From assembly GCF_004210375.1 (NCBI RefSeq), contig NC_134834.1:155143290-155207289 (forward strand): a stretch of DNA of 64,000 nt, in the 5' to 3' direction. Position 1 is the stretch's first letter; every line of letters starts with the position of its first letter. The notes under the pieces are model-generated. The model was not told the origin of the DNA. It searched no databases and saw only the letters and a list, made by a program, of their open reading frames with translations. Positions 33,367 to 45,374 of this stretch are shown in pieces. This DNA is from Tachypleus tridentatus. Its lineage: Eukaryota > Arthropoda > Merostomata > Xiphosura > Limulidae. The position numbers were made by a program, and so were the translations under genes.

Positions 33367-33499
33367 GCCCCCCCAGTGGCTCAGCGGTATGTCTGCGGAC
33401 TTACAACGCTAAAAACCGGGTGTCGATACCCGTGGTGGGCAGAGCACAGATAGCCCATTGTGTAGCTTTGTGCTTAATTCAAAACAACAACAACAACAG
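33367..33499 (+). mobile_element. SINE-B, well preserved
   Basis: 'cccccagtggctcagcggta', 'gggtgtcgatacccg', 'gggcagagcacagatagccc', 'tgtagctttgtgcttaattc' and a (caa)n tail. It lies inside the pogo-like relic, so it is younger. Confidence 0.93.
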
Positions 33500-33599
33500 A
33501 GTGAAAAATAATTCTTCGAATTTAAGACGCACACTAATCTTCGGTTCGGAAAAATGTGAAAAGAGCTACATTTTAAATTTGAAGTAATACTGTATTAAA

Positions 33600-34165
33600 A
33601 CCAATAAATATAAATTACACAAGGTATTGTTGTTCGCTACTGTGCTATTTGCATTTTTATAACACTTCGGACTGTCTCCGAGACCACAAAATATGTTTAT
33701 ATGGCAGACTAATAAACAGAAATACCATAGTAAAGTTACATAAGGTTTGTTGGTTTTCTTTACGTGATTATGACGTTATTCTTTTATTTGTTTTCAACTC
33801 ATTATTGAATGCATTGAATATAAAAGAACAGGTTGACATACATCTTTTATAAGCATCACTATATTAGATAAGAAATGTAGGTATCTTAACTGTTACTCAT
33901 TATACTTTAAAGGCAGGTACACTTACAAGAAATAAATACCGAATATAAAGAATCCACATGATCATGTGTCTAGTTTCCGACATGAAAACACTAAAACCTA
34001 AGAAGTATTAATAATGTTACAAAATATAGTGTTTGAGAAATATGTATTTCTACAAGTTATGAACAATTCAGTACGAGTCTGTATCTGTGATTTCTGATGG
34101 ATTCCACTGTCCGCGGATTTGAACTGCCCCATCAATTTACAGCTACGGATCTGCCAAGAAGTATG
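33600..34165. other. Unassigned AT-rich sequence
   Basis: Nothing recognised. Confidence 0.45.
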
Positions 34166-34167
34166 AA

Positions 34168-35090
34168 AAATTGTTGTGGTTACAACAGTGAGATAAGAAG
34201 GTGTTTTATCTTCAACAAGTCCCAATACTTCTGTCGGATCCCAAGAAGGATAACCAAGTGTTATACTAACAACAGTGAGATAAGGTGTTTTATCTTCAAC
34301 AAGTCCCAATACTTCTGTCAGATCCCAAGAAGGATAACCAAGTGTCATACCAACAACAGTGAGATAAGGTGTTTTATCTTCAACAAGTCCCAATACTTCT
34401 GTCAGATCCCAAGAAGGATAACCAAGTGTCATACCAACAACAGTGAGATAAGGTGTTTTACCTTCAACAAGTCCCAATACTTCTGTCAGATCCCAAGAAG
34501 GATAACCAAGTGTTATACTAACAACAGTGAGATAAAGTGTTTTATCTTCAACAAGTCCCAATACTTCTGTCAGATCCCAAGAAGGATAACCAAGTGTTAT
34601 ACTAACAACAGTGAGATAAGGTGTTTTATCTTCAACAAGTCCCAATACTTCTGTCAGATCCCAAGAAGGATAACCAAGTGTTATACTAACAACAGTGAGA
34701 TAAGGTGTTTTATCTTCAACAAGTCCCAATACTTCTGTCACATCCCAAGAAGGATAACCAAGTGTTATACTAACAACAGTGAGATAAGGTGTTTTATCTT
34801 CATCAAGTTCCAATACTTCTGTCAGATCCCAAGAAGGATAACCAAGTGTTATACTAACAACAGTGAGATAAGGTGTTTTATCTTCATCAAGTTCCAATAC
34901 TTCTGTCAGATCCCAAGAAGGATAACCAAGTGTTATACTAACAACAGTGAGATAAGGTGTTTTATCTTCAACAAGTCCCAATACTTCTGTCAGATCCCAA
35001 GAAGGATAACCAAGTGTTATACTAACAACAGTGAAGTAACAAGGTGTTTTATCTTCATCAAGTCCCAATACTTCTGTCAGATCCCACAAA
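34168..35090 (-). repeat. 84-bp minisatellite, about 11 copies, open on both strands
   Basis: The unit begins 'gtgagataaggtgttttatc' and repeats every 84 bp with few differences; the first and last units have 2- to 4-bp insertions. Because 84 is 28 codons, frames stay open. The minus strand reads repeats of DLTEVLGLVEDKTPYLTVV plus SITLGYPSW over 33998-35089. The plus strand reads NNSEIRCFIFNKSQYFC plus QIPRRITKCYT over 34097-35140. No known domain is recognised. The minus-strand version has the more protein-like composition, but there is no promoter, splice or family evidence for a gene. Confidence 0.9.
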
Positions 35091-35094
35091 TAAT

Positions 35095-38000
35095 CCAGAA
35101 CAAATGTAAATTACAAATAAATTGGTTAATAATGAAGTAATGGGAAACATGATGAAGATATTCTTTAAAAAACCACACACAATTCATGAGTATTGAACCT
35201 GACAATATTTGCCACGAATATATAGTCATCTTCACTCTCCCAAGCAAAGAGAACGAGTGAAGACCGGGAAAAATAAAATGTATATTAGGTCATTGTTTTT
35301 TGCAATGTCTCTACTCTATAGGTGTGCATATTAATAGAAGTATGTTTTATTGTAGTGACCAATATATATTTATACACAAGATACATTATACGATATTGTA
35401 CAGTTTTCTTTCGTTCATACTTTAAAGAGAAACCTTATTCTTCTCGTGTCTCCACTCTTACACCAAGGGCAGCTGTCACCTTTTGTACGTTATAAGTCGG
35501 AGCGCAACGTAACATAAGGTATTACTTCTAGAATACGCGACAGTATATGTCCTACATTATCTCATTCTGTGGTTTTTATTACATAATTATATTTCTTAAA
35601 CAATATACGTGTAATCAAGCATACTTACTAGTTTCACATATAGTAAATGTATATCACGTATCTGCTTCGTTACAAAACAGCTGTTGAGACTATGCAGTTT
35701 TATAGTTAACTGCGCTTTGAAATAGGTGTTAAATCTATGCAGCTTTATGGTCAACTCTCATTAAAGAAAATATGTGTTGAGTCTGTGTTTTCATCATGTA
35801 ATATTTGCTGAAACTGTTTATCTCTATTGTTGACTTTTCTAAAAGTAGCTGTTGATATTGTATAGTACTGTAGGAATCCACTATTGACAAATATAATATA
35901 CATGTAGCCGAGATCTGCGTGTATTCACCGTTACTACAGAATTCCTGGTATGACTGTATTGTTTCTCTGTTAATGTCGCTACAGAGCTTCATCGCTAATT
36001 TCTCTACAAAAGAACCGAGTATGCATAACACCATCTTTAACAGTTTGTTAAAGGTTTTACCGAAACTAAAATATCTAGGTTTAACAAATAATAAGTTCCT
36101 TACTTAATTAATATATTATGATTTTGTTTAACCGAGGATTTTTATAAAAGGTACAACAGTACAAGTTGAGCAAAAGCAGAAACAAATAACTAAACTGTGT
36201 GAAATGTTTTCATTACTGGTAAAGATAAAACACCAGCGTATCTTACAATCTTCCATGATTGTTAATTTTTTCGTAACTTCTGCAGTATAGCAGACTAAGA
36301 GTAGGGAGTATTTGCTTGTGAGATAAGAATAATGAATTATGATCAGTGTTTATCTATGTATCCAAAAAGTGATAAAACGTGGGATGGCTAAAATAAAAAC
36401 GAATGAAAATGAATATCCACGAAAAGCTAATAAACGAAATCCAATACAGAATCAAGCAGTTAGTTCTTTCACACGAGTGACTGTACCCAATGTTATCAAT
36501 ACAAGCAAGTCACTAGCTGTATGTACCAGACATATGATCGATAATCTCACTGTGCTAAAAAAGCGCTAGAGTTCCCGTTAATTTTCTGCCCTTGTTAAGT
36601 GATGTTTGGGATGGGGAAGACAGACAGCGTATGCACGATCTGATCCCATTCGTACATGATTCATCCATTAAAGAGCGTGCAAGTTAAGAGGGAGAACTCT
36701 AGAATTAAACAGTAAGAACAAGCTCGTCTACACACAAGCTTGTAGATCGCTGTCATTAAACTGTTCCTGAAGAGAACTATATAGGGAATTAATGATGTAA
36801 ATTTTAGGGTGGTCACACAGCGGTTTTTACTATGAATATGATTACACCCCTGGTGAGTGAGAATTAGCATCTGTTAATACGTTCGTTTAAACCAACAGAG
36901 AACTGTGATTGATGCTTGGATGGGAAAGATGGCAAAAATCACCTACTAGATTATCTTCCGTGCCTATAATTACAGCTCTTGAACCATCTTTTTACAAGTT
37001 ATTTATTTACTGAATGACTTGTGGGTCTTTGACTTTCGTTAATCACAGGGTCTCTAATAGCATACGAGTCACACAGGAAATGCTGTACAAATGCTGTCAA
37101 TATTGCACTCTCTGTATTTGACTCACGCACCTTCTATCTGCCCATTTAACGATTTAAAACAATATAGCTAGTGTTCTAACAAGGAGAAATGTAATAACAC
37201 CTAATATTTGGAGCTTTGGAGTTAAAGAACAAGTTGGGAATGAAAACCAAACTAACATCAGCCGACATTTAAAATGAGTACACCAGGCTAAATAGAGTCA
37301 TTATAAATTATTTTTATCATTTATCCCAAAAATAATTTATAATAATTTTATGTATATCTCTTTGCTATATTTTAAATCTATCTGTATGTCTCTCTGTATA
37401 TCTACCTGTTTGTTTGCCCTCTCTCCTGTTTTACATTTACTTACCTGTATGTTTTTCTGCTGTCTTTATATTTGTCTGAATGTCTCTCTGTCTGTCTGTT
37501 TGCTTATCTATTTAGTTTTTAAATGTTATTACTAAAATCGCTTGCAAAAGTCTCTATAAAATGAAGTAACTTTAGCCTAATCATCTTTTATCCTTTTTAT
37601 GTTTTTTGTTTAGTATAATTAATGAACAAAAATACTTAAAATGTGTTTGTTTTGAATACCTGTTCATTTAACTTTGATACTTAAGAGGTTTAGCAAACCA
37701 GTCCAGTTTTATTTAAGGTTTTATTATCTTTACAAACAATACACTCATAGAAATGATTTAAAGACTGATTTTGAAACGTGAAGTTTGAAGAAAACCAGTT
37801 TCTTCCTTTTTTTTAGTATAGGAAGACATGAGAGGGTTGATAATCTCTATACAAATTTATTCTATACATTTTATTTAAGTGCCATGGGTTACATGTGGTG
37901 AGTTTCACATGGAAGTCACAAATCTTCTTTTTGTTGTTCGTGTGTACGTTAGCTCGATTAAAGTCGCACGAACGTTCGGTGAGCTGCTATTGTACGATGT

Positions 38001-38885
38001 GTTATATGAAATGACAACATGAAAATCAAATCTATACTGTTCTCATATCTTCCGTTTTAAATAACGAATAATGGACTTGAAGCACGTGTGCCCGACCAGT
38101 ATGTAATCTCATTAGGGTATAGTTTGCTATTATGAGGGTCAGATTTAATCTTTCCAGATCCGCCGAAATCTTAGATCACCAAAGTAAAGATTCATGAAAT
38201 CACGGTGTTACGTTCATTGCAATACACTACTAAGCCCATTGATATCGGTATACATTATATAAAATTCCGTAAAAATACAGACTAATAAGTGTTATGTTTC
38301 AGTGTTAAAAACCGTGTTTTAAAGTATGGTTAAAAATGTTAAAATATTGTGAAAATACAATAAAAATGTATTATAAATTTATTGCGATTATCTGTAAGTT
38401 GTTTTTTTTTTAATGTATAGAGACATTTTCAAAAGCTCTGCTGTATCCACTGAATTCAATATCTGTCCTGTTTTTCTTTTACATTTTCTTCATTGGGATT
38501 TTAAAGTATCTGACTCGAGGAAATGGTCGTGTGGTATTTCGAGTACATATGTACGATTTTAAATAAGAGTTTTTAATGGTTTTTTCCAAGTGTTTTAAAT
38601 CATTACCTTGGTGGATGTTGCATCCCCATCGAATGAGTCATGTTCCTTAGAGAATGACATATATATCACAGTTTACCTGTGCTTGTCAGCGGCTCTTCTT
38701 TAGATCGTCGATATCGGTGCCTGAAATGAAGCTTCAAAGGTTTTTGGTCCACATAAAGTAAGTACATGAACCGTGATACCGTTCTATTCTCTGCTCTCGA
38801 ATAGACACTTGTTGATTGTTACCGAAAAATATAAATTTGAATTATATCATAAGAAGCCAAATTCTTCTGTTTTTGTTCATTCCAG
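35095..38885. other. Long unassigned stretch
   Basis: No coding motif recognised in about 3.8 kb. 37350-37515 is a pyrimidine-rich low-complexity tract made of 'tctgtctg', 'tatctacctgt' and similar words. 'tgactcacgcac' followed by 'ttctatctgcccatt' near 37120 recurs near 42362, which suggests an unclassified dispersed repeat. Short open frames near 35.8-36.6 kb show no motif. Confidence 0.45.
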
Positions 38886-38887
38886 TT

Positions 38888-39010
38888 TGCCCCCTAGTGG
38901 CTCAGCTGTATGTCTGCGGACTTGCACGCTAAAATTCGGGTTTCGATACCCGTGGTGGGCAGAGCACAGATAGCCCATTGTGTAGCTTTGTGCTTAATTC
39001 AAAACAACAT
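38888..39010 (+). mobile_element. SINE-B, well preserved
   Basis: 'cccctagtggctcagctgta', 'gggtttcgatacccgtggtg', 'gagcacagatagcccattgt', 'tttgtgcttaattcaaaac'. Confidence 0.93.
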
Positions 39011-39578
39011 CATTCCACTTTTGTGGGATGATGTTTACATTAACCTTTTGGTTTGGCTACCTTTTCTCATAAGCGATTTTCAAACAGCTACATCTTCATT
39101 AATAAGCTAAACTGATTGTGGGATTGATTTTTGGGTTTTATTTAAAAAGGTATATTGCTCTAATCGAAAGTTAATATTAATTACTATTATCGAAAAACCT
39201 TCACACGTTTATTGACAGCAAAGTAGTTGGCACTCGAGTGCCATCTTTTTCCTTAGTAATACATCACTTAACATCACTTCTGGAGTGTTTTAAATTTCTA
39301 AATTGATCACTTCTTTAATTGTTAGTCACTGTTTTAACTACAAGTAGTTTCATATGGCTTCATTTGCATTGAATGAAGTCTACAAAACAATAAGCTTCAA
39401 TTCGCTGAACTATTAAATGAAATATACCGTTAAAAGCGCAAAACCTCAAGTAGCCCACTTAGTTTTTGACGAATATACAGTGTTCAAAGTTTAATACAGC
39501 TTAAACCCCCTAGTGCGAAGTCTCATTAGCTCAATATGTGTTGTAGAAATTAGACCGATTACGGTTTTACAAAACTAA
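39011..39578. other. Unassigned AT-rich sequence
   Basis: Nothing recognised. Confidence 0.5.
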
Positions 39579-39579
39579 T

Positions 39580-39860
39580 GGCCCGGCATGGCCAAGCGTG
39601 TTAAGTCGTGCGACTCATAATCTGAGGGTCGCGGGTTCGCATTCCCCTCGCGCCAAACATGCTCGCCCCTTTTAGCCGTGAGGGCGTTATAATGTGACGA
39701 TCAATCCCATTTTTCGTTGGTAAAAGAGTAGCCCAAGAGTTGGCGGTGGGTGGTGATGACTAGCTGCCTTCCCTCTAGTCTTACACTACTAAATTTGGGA
39801 CGGCCAGCACAGAGAGCCCTCAATTAGCTTTGTGCGAAATTCAAAAACAAACAATACAAA
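39580..39860 (+). mobile_element. SINE-A, well preserved
   Basis: Head 'ggcccggcatggccaagcgt', B-box region 'gggttcgcattcccc', full body, end 'gtgcgaaattcaaaaacaaa'. Confidence 0.94.
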
Positions 39861-40093
39861 ATGAATCTCGAAGATCTTCGAAACTATATTGAAACTTCGT
39901 CTCCGCAAAAGAAACCTTCCAACAGGATGCTAATTTTAAATACGTTTTACTAACATAATTCAAACTTAATCTTTTCTCTAACAACATATTTTGGTTAATG
40001 AAAGCCACTTAGCTGCAACACAGCCTGACACCGGAGATAAGGCACTGTACGTTACTGTTCAACTGTGTGTAGGAAAGTACAGATACTACAACA

Positions 40094-40925
40094 CGAACGC
40101 TAATGTTCATGAACATACAAAATAATTAATTAATTAATAGTACAGCCGTACAAGAAACAACATGAATACTAATGTTTATGAACATACAAAATAATTAATT
40201 AATTAATAGTACAGCCGTACAAGAAACAACATGAATACTAATGTTCATGAACATACAAAATAATTAATTAATTAATAGTACAGCCGTACAAGAAACAACA
40301 TGAATACCAATGTTCATGAACATACAAAATAATTAATTAATTAATAGTACAGCCGTACAAGAAACAACATGAATGCTAATGTTTATGAACATACAAAATA
40401 ATTAATTAATTAATAGTACAGCCGTACAAGAAACAACATGAATACTAATGTTCATGAACATACAAAATAATTAATTAATTAATAGTACAGCCGTACAAGA
40501 AACAACATGAATACTAATGTTTATGAACATACAAATTAATTAATTAATTAATAGTACAGCCGTAAAAGAAACAACATGAATGCTAATGTTCATGAACATA
40601 CAAAATAATTAATTAATTAATAGTACAGCCGTACAAGAAACAACATGAATGCTAATGTTTATGAACATACAAAATAATTAGTTAATTAATAGTACAGCCG
40701 TACAAGAAACAACATGAATACTAATGTTCATGAACATACAAATAATTAATTAATTAATAGTACAGCCGTACAAGAAACAACATGAATGCTAATGTTTATG
40801 AACATACAAAATAATTAGTTAATTAATAGTACAGCCGTACAAGAAACAACATGAATACTAATGTTCATGAACATACAAAAAAATTAATTAATTAATAGTA
40901 CAGCCGTACAAGAAACAACATGAGT
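40094..40925. repeat. 69-bp satellite, 12 units, palindrome-rich
   Basis: Each unit contains the perfect 12-bp palindrome tgttcatgaaca (or the variant tgtttatgaaca), the palindrome ttaattaattaa, and 'gtacagccgtac' with GTAC at both ends. Units 9-10 and 11-12 share the same pair of variants ('aattagttaattaat' in the first of each pair), which points to a 138-bp dimer repeat at that end. Confidence 0.93.
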
Positions 40926-41603
40926 AGTAATACTGCAGTTAATATATAGTATTTCAAATACAATAAAAACAAACATACCATGAACTGTATCTAACATAGT
41001 CTGACGTTAAGTTAAACACTCAGTAATAACCGAAAAGTAAATATGACAAGAGATTAGTGAAAGGATAATAATGATAATGAAAGAAGGGAAATAAGAAAAG
41101 TGGCAAATATGAAAGTTACAGTAATTAGCAAAAACTACATAACTTAATTCATGACTTAATGTTATGCTATATAAGGATTTGTTATAGATTCTGTATGAAC
41201 TTGAACTAACTAACAGTGGCCGCCATACTCAAATGATTCATTAATACGTTAAATCCTTTCTAAGAAATTAAAATGTAAACATGAAGATTTTAACATTTCG
41301 TGATATTTTGTAAATCTTTGAAACCCATAATATGTAGAAGAAGATACTCAACAAAACTAAACGAATTTTGTGCTGTAATTTTGTCAGAAATGAAGAGAGT
41401 GAACTCTGTTCACGAACGTTTTTAATATTAGATTATATCGTGTATAATAAATAAGCTGTGAGTAGTAAACATTGTAACATAGCTTGTTTGGAATATCTGT
41501 ATTTGGAATTGGAAATTACATAACGTCAATAATAAATGTTTCTGTTCCATTAGAAATTTTAAATATTAACGTTCGATTGGTTTAGAATATTGATACCTGG
41601 TGC
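40926..41603. other. Unassigned AT-rich sequence
   Basis: Nothing recognised. Confidence 0.5.
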
Positions 41604-41790
41604 ATGAGGTGATCGAAACATGCTTGCATTATAATGTGACGGTCAATCCCATTATTCATTGATAAACAGTAGTCAAGAATTGGTAGTGGGTGGTGTTGAC
41701 TAGCTGCCTTCCCTCTAACTTAATACTTCAAAATTATGGATGGAAAATTAGATGTCCCTCAAGTAATTATTTGCGAAAATTCAACAAATG
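41604..41790 (+). mobile_element. SINE-A, 5'-degraded
   Basis: 'aaacatgcttgcattataat', 'gtgacggtcaatcccattat' and 'ggtgttgactagctgccttc' are clear. The tRNA head is unrecognisable and the tail is decayed. Confidence 0.85.
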
Positions 41791-41794
41791 GAAT

Positions 41795-43820
41795 GAATAT
41801 ACAAATGTAATTAATTTACTTGTCACTAAACATTAGTATTAGATTATAATAGGCTAATGTCTAATGACAAGTAAGTTAATTATAATTATGGTTCGCCAGC
41901 TCGTGAAAGGCATTCACATTAAATAATTGCAAAATGTATTAAGATAGACCACTTTTCTTAATTTGTAAAATACTTGCTTAATGTGAATACGTACGTCATG
42001 AAAAATCAATCTATAAGAAGGAAACAAGTGTGTAAACATTAAAAATAACACTATTAATTGTGGTGGGTATACTGTGCAATAAGTCACTGGTTTTGTGTGT
42101 TAAAATGAGATTTTGTTATCTGTTACATTTCAAAGTATTTCACTGCACTATCAGCCAATCGTGACAAGAGTTCCTATTGCTAGTGGTAAGGGCCTGTAGG
42201 GAATTAGAAGAACCACCAAAGTTCACGTGTGTTTTGTCAGGATAGAATGATGATTTTTCCAATTTCATTTTCTGTCCAGCTAGTAACATAAGTAGATCCC
42301 TCATTCAATATCCATTCTCGACTCTATCACTTTAAATAACGAAAAGCTACTGCTACGTTATGACTCACGCACATTCTATCTGCCCATTCAGCTTGTGCCT
42401 ACGCTTTAAATTAGCTCGTGCAATGTGAGCTCAACGCCCATGTTTAAGATTCACCAAATTATGGCAAATTGGAGGTGAGTCACCTAAAACAAGCAGCACT
42501 CGTAAAATTTTTCCCGATGGTGTTTGACAGCTCGGTGTTAACGCCAGGTGGCTTTAGAGCCACCCTCTAGCAAATATAACCTTTTGTTATCAAACAATTA
42601 CACAAAGAATTATTGTTAATCACTTGATAAAAAAAAGCATGTCAGTTAGTCCTGTCAACAGCAGTAGCTAACAAAACCAAGCTTTAATTCGTTTACAGTA
42701 GGGAGATGAATGCTACTCTAAGTTTCGTATTTCGTAAGGGATTATTAATACATGAGTAGCTAAACTGATTATCAATACATGATTAGCTAAACTGATTATC
42801 AATATATGATTAGCTAAACTGATAATATTTGCATACTTTTAGAATATATATAGTATGTATCAAAGTTGCAGTTTCTTATCGAAGATTTATAGGAAAAGTG
42901 CTGGTTAAATTTATTGTCATGTTTTTATCATGTCTGTTTGTCTAACAAGTTACGACATGAGATATCAGGTTCGATGCGATACAATATTTAACCAGTAGTT
43001 TATCTGCAACCTTCATATTCAGACAAACGTGAGAGAATGACTTACAGTTCGGTATGTCACGTAACTACCTAAATGATAACGAATCAGGCGATTTGTAGAA
43101 TGTTGACATTAATGAGTTTTTGTTTGACAAAGACAGTAATATGACTGTGCCTCTTTAAGAAGAATTTGGATCACCAAAATTTTGAAATGTCTGAAATTAT
43201 TCTCTTGTAATATTTCTTAGGTTTTAGTGGAAATTAAAAACCTCTAGGAGGAAATGAACTCTGGTTTTGAAGGAACTTAATATTTTATAGTGCTACCAAT
43301 TTCATCCTTAATAATGCTATAAAGAATTTATCATTCTTAACAATTAAAATTGGACTAGCTGTTAGCGGGATTTGTACTTTAGTAGCAGTAAGAACTTATT
43401 ACTGGAACCAGAGATGATTGAACATTAATTTTATTAGGAACTGAGCAGTTAAATGAGGTTTTAGCTGCAATACAGTAGCTTATAGAATGGCTCTGAGTTT
43501 TTAGAGTGCAAAATTATAGTTCATGGTTCCGTCATCTCATGACTGATTTGAGATTTAATTATATTTTTGGATTCAGGAGGTTAAACCTTTTCGATTGATG
43601 TATTTTACCACGCCCTAAGTCTCACAGATTAATTTCTTTTAAACCTGCCTAAAAGAATTAATTTCAGGGTATACTGGTAGAGATCCTGATGAGTAATAAA
43701 ACTGAATCTGATATATGCGCACCACATGCTTGATATTGTTAGCGCACAAAAATATTGCTAATATAAAAGGAGAAATAAAGATCTCATAGACTAATGTACT
43801 CAAATCCTGCCTAAAATAAC
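41795..43820. other. Unassigned sequence with a short tandem repeat
   Basis: 42744-42830 holds three copies of a 27-bp unit containing 'agctaaactgattatcaata'. The block near 42362 is shared with 37120. Nothing else recognised. Confidence 0.45.
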
Positions 43821-43824
43821 TTGT

Positions 43825-43940
43825 CCCCGCAGGTACAGCGATAAGTCTTCAAATTTAGAACGCTAAAGTCAGGGGTTCGATTCCCCTCTGTGGACACAGC
43901 AGATAGCACAATGTTGCTATAAAAATACGCACAGAAAACT
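43825..43940 (+). mobile_element. SINE-B2 copy
   Basis: 'cgcaggtacagcgataagtc', 'ggggttcgattcccctctgt' (intact B box), 'gacacagcagatagcacaat'. Confidence 0.85.
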
Positions 43941-44019
43941 AAAATAATTTCTAGTCCTGAGGCTATTGAGCATTTTTTCGTGTTTGTGAAAAGGGTCACT
44001 AGATTAATTAATATTTTGG

Positions 44020-44286
44020 TTTGGTTTGTTTTGAATTTTGCGTAAAGCTACACTAGGGCTATCTGCGTTAGCCGTCCATAATTTAGCAGTGTAAGACTAG
44101 AGGGAAGGCAGCTAGTCATTACCACCAACTCTTGGGATACTCTTTTACCAACGAATAGTGGGATTAACCGTAACATTAAAATACCCCCGTGGCTGAAAGA
44201 GCGAGCATGTTTGGTATGATAGGGATTCGAACCCACAATCCTCTGATTACGAGTCGAGTGCCTTAAACACCTGGCCATACTGAGCT
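44020..44286 (-). mobile_element. SINE-A, nearly full length
   Basis: Antisense tail 'ggtttgttttgaattttgcg', then body, then head 'gggattcgaacccacaatcc' and 'cctggccatactgagctt'. About 10 bp of the body are deleted after 'cattaccacc'. Confidence 0.93.
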
Positions 44287-44289
44287 TAA

Positions 44290-44970
44290 TGTGTTGGAAC
44301 TCACGTTATTTAGTAGTATTTAATACATACTACAGTAAACAGAACAAAATTACATGTTACTTTTATCCTCAAGGATCTTCTGCAGTTCCTTGCCAAGATG
44401 TGTTCTTCCTGCTTCCACATTGTTCTTTTAACTTGCCACACGTTTGAGCTACAAACAAATTATATTTCTCAAAAGAAAATATTGCTTTATCCTTTATTCT
44501 AAATCTTTAAGTTTTTTACTCTAAAACGAAACCACTATGAGTTTTTTCAAGAGTGACTAAGTTACCTTGCAATTTGATATTTGACTGATACAGTCAACTA
44601 CATTACCTCCATCCCAGCCATATCCCAAGTTATGATCTCAATAACGTCCAAATTCTTATTTTCAAAAAATCAAAATTCACTAATCCATTTAATAAAAAGT
44701 ATTTGATATATTTCCCCTCTCTTAAAGGTTAAACATTAAAAAAAGATACATTTTCTTATTTTCGGAATATTTCAAAGCTGTTGGTTTAGTGAGAAGCATT
44801 GAAAACTGTCTTTATTTAAAACTTACTTAAATGATGTTGTCTTTTTTTTTCTCAGATTGCAAATAAATTTAATTTGTTAGTTAGGTTGTGGACATACGAA
44901 GGAAAATTTTGAATTCAGTGAAAACGAAAACTTCGGACTACTTTGATAAAAATAGTAACTGCATGTGTGC
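44290..44970. other. Unassigned AT-rich sequence
   Basis: Nothing recognised. Confidence 0.5.
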
Positions 44971-44973
44971 GGA

Positions 44974-45060
44974 GTTCTCACGCCAGTTGTGTAATACGTG
45001 ACATCAAATTAATTACATGTAGGTTCTCACGCCAGTTGTAAAATACGTGACATCAACCTC
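44974..45060. repeat. Short direct repeat, period about 48 bp
   Basis: 'gttctcacgccagttgt' followed by 'aatacgtgacatcaa' occurs twice, at 44975 and 45023. Confidence 0.8.
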
Positions 45061-45144
45061 AGCAAGAATTAAAAGAAATTTAGGATTTTATCAGAAAAAC
45101 AGTATTTCAGATACAAGTAAGATAAATATAGTAACTTGAAACAT

Positions 45145-45370
45145 AAGTACAATGATTACTTTGAACGTGACTAGGAAGTAACCAAATCAATGAATATTTT
45201 GAATCTGACTAGGAAGTAACCAGAAGAATGATCGCTTTGAATACGACTAGGAAGCATCCAGAACAATGGTAGTTTTGAACACGATTAGCAATTAAAAAGA
45301 ACAATGATAGTTTCGAATACAGCTTAGAATTTTAAACAAGTGGTAATTGTTTTGAATAGATTAGAAGTCG
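45145..45370. repeat. Diverged tandem repeat, period about 42 bp
   Basis: The pattern 'aatgattactttgaacgtga' + 'ctaggaagtaacc' recurs four to five times with growing divergence toward the right (e.g. 'aatgatcgctttgaatacga' at 45228). Confidence 0.7.
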
Positions 45371-45374
45371 TAAG

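Larger units (their letters stand above)
31689..33592 (-). mobile_element. Pogo/Tigger-like element relic with imperfect ends
   Basis: Left end 'ccgtgttacttcgaatttaa' and right end 'aaatttgaagtaatactg' are imperfect inverted repeats flanked by TA. A further 'cttcgaatttaagacgcac' block near 33514 repeats the left subterminal sequence (31697) in direct orientation. A SINE-B sits inside at 33367-33499. Confidence 0.7.

Noticed and set aside
36339..36569. 76-codon plus-strand frame at 36339-36569
   Set aside because: Lys/Asn-rich composition typical of AT-rich noise; no motif and no splice or promoter context.
34168..40925. CRISPR array
   Set aside because: The repeats are directly adjacent with no unique spacers, the sequence is plainly eukaryotic and there are no cas genes.
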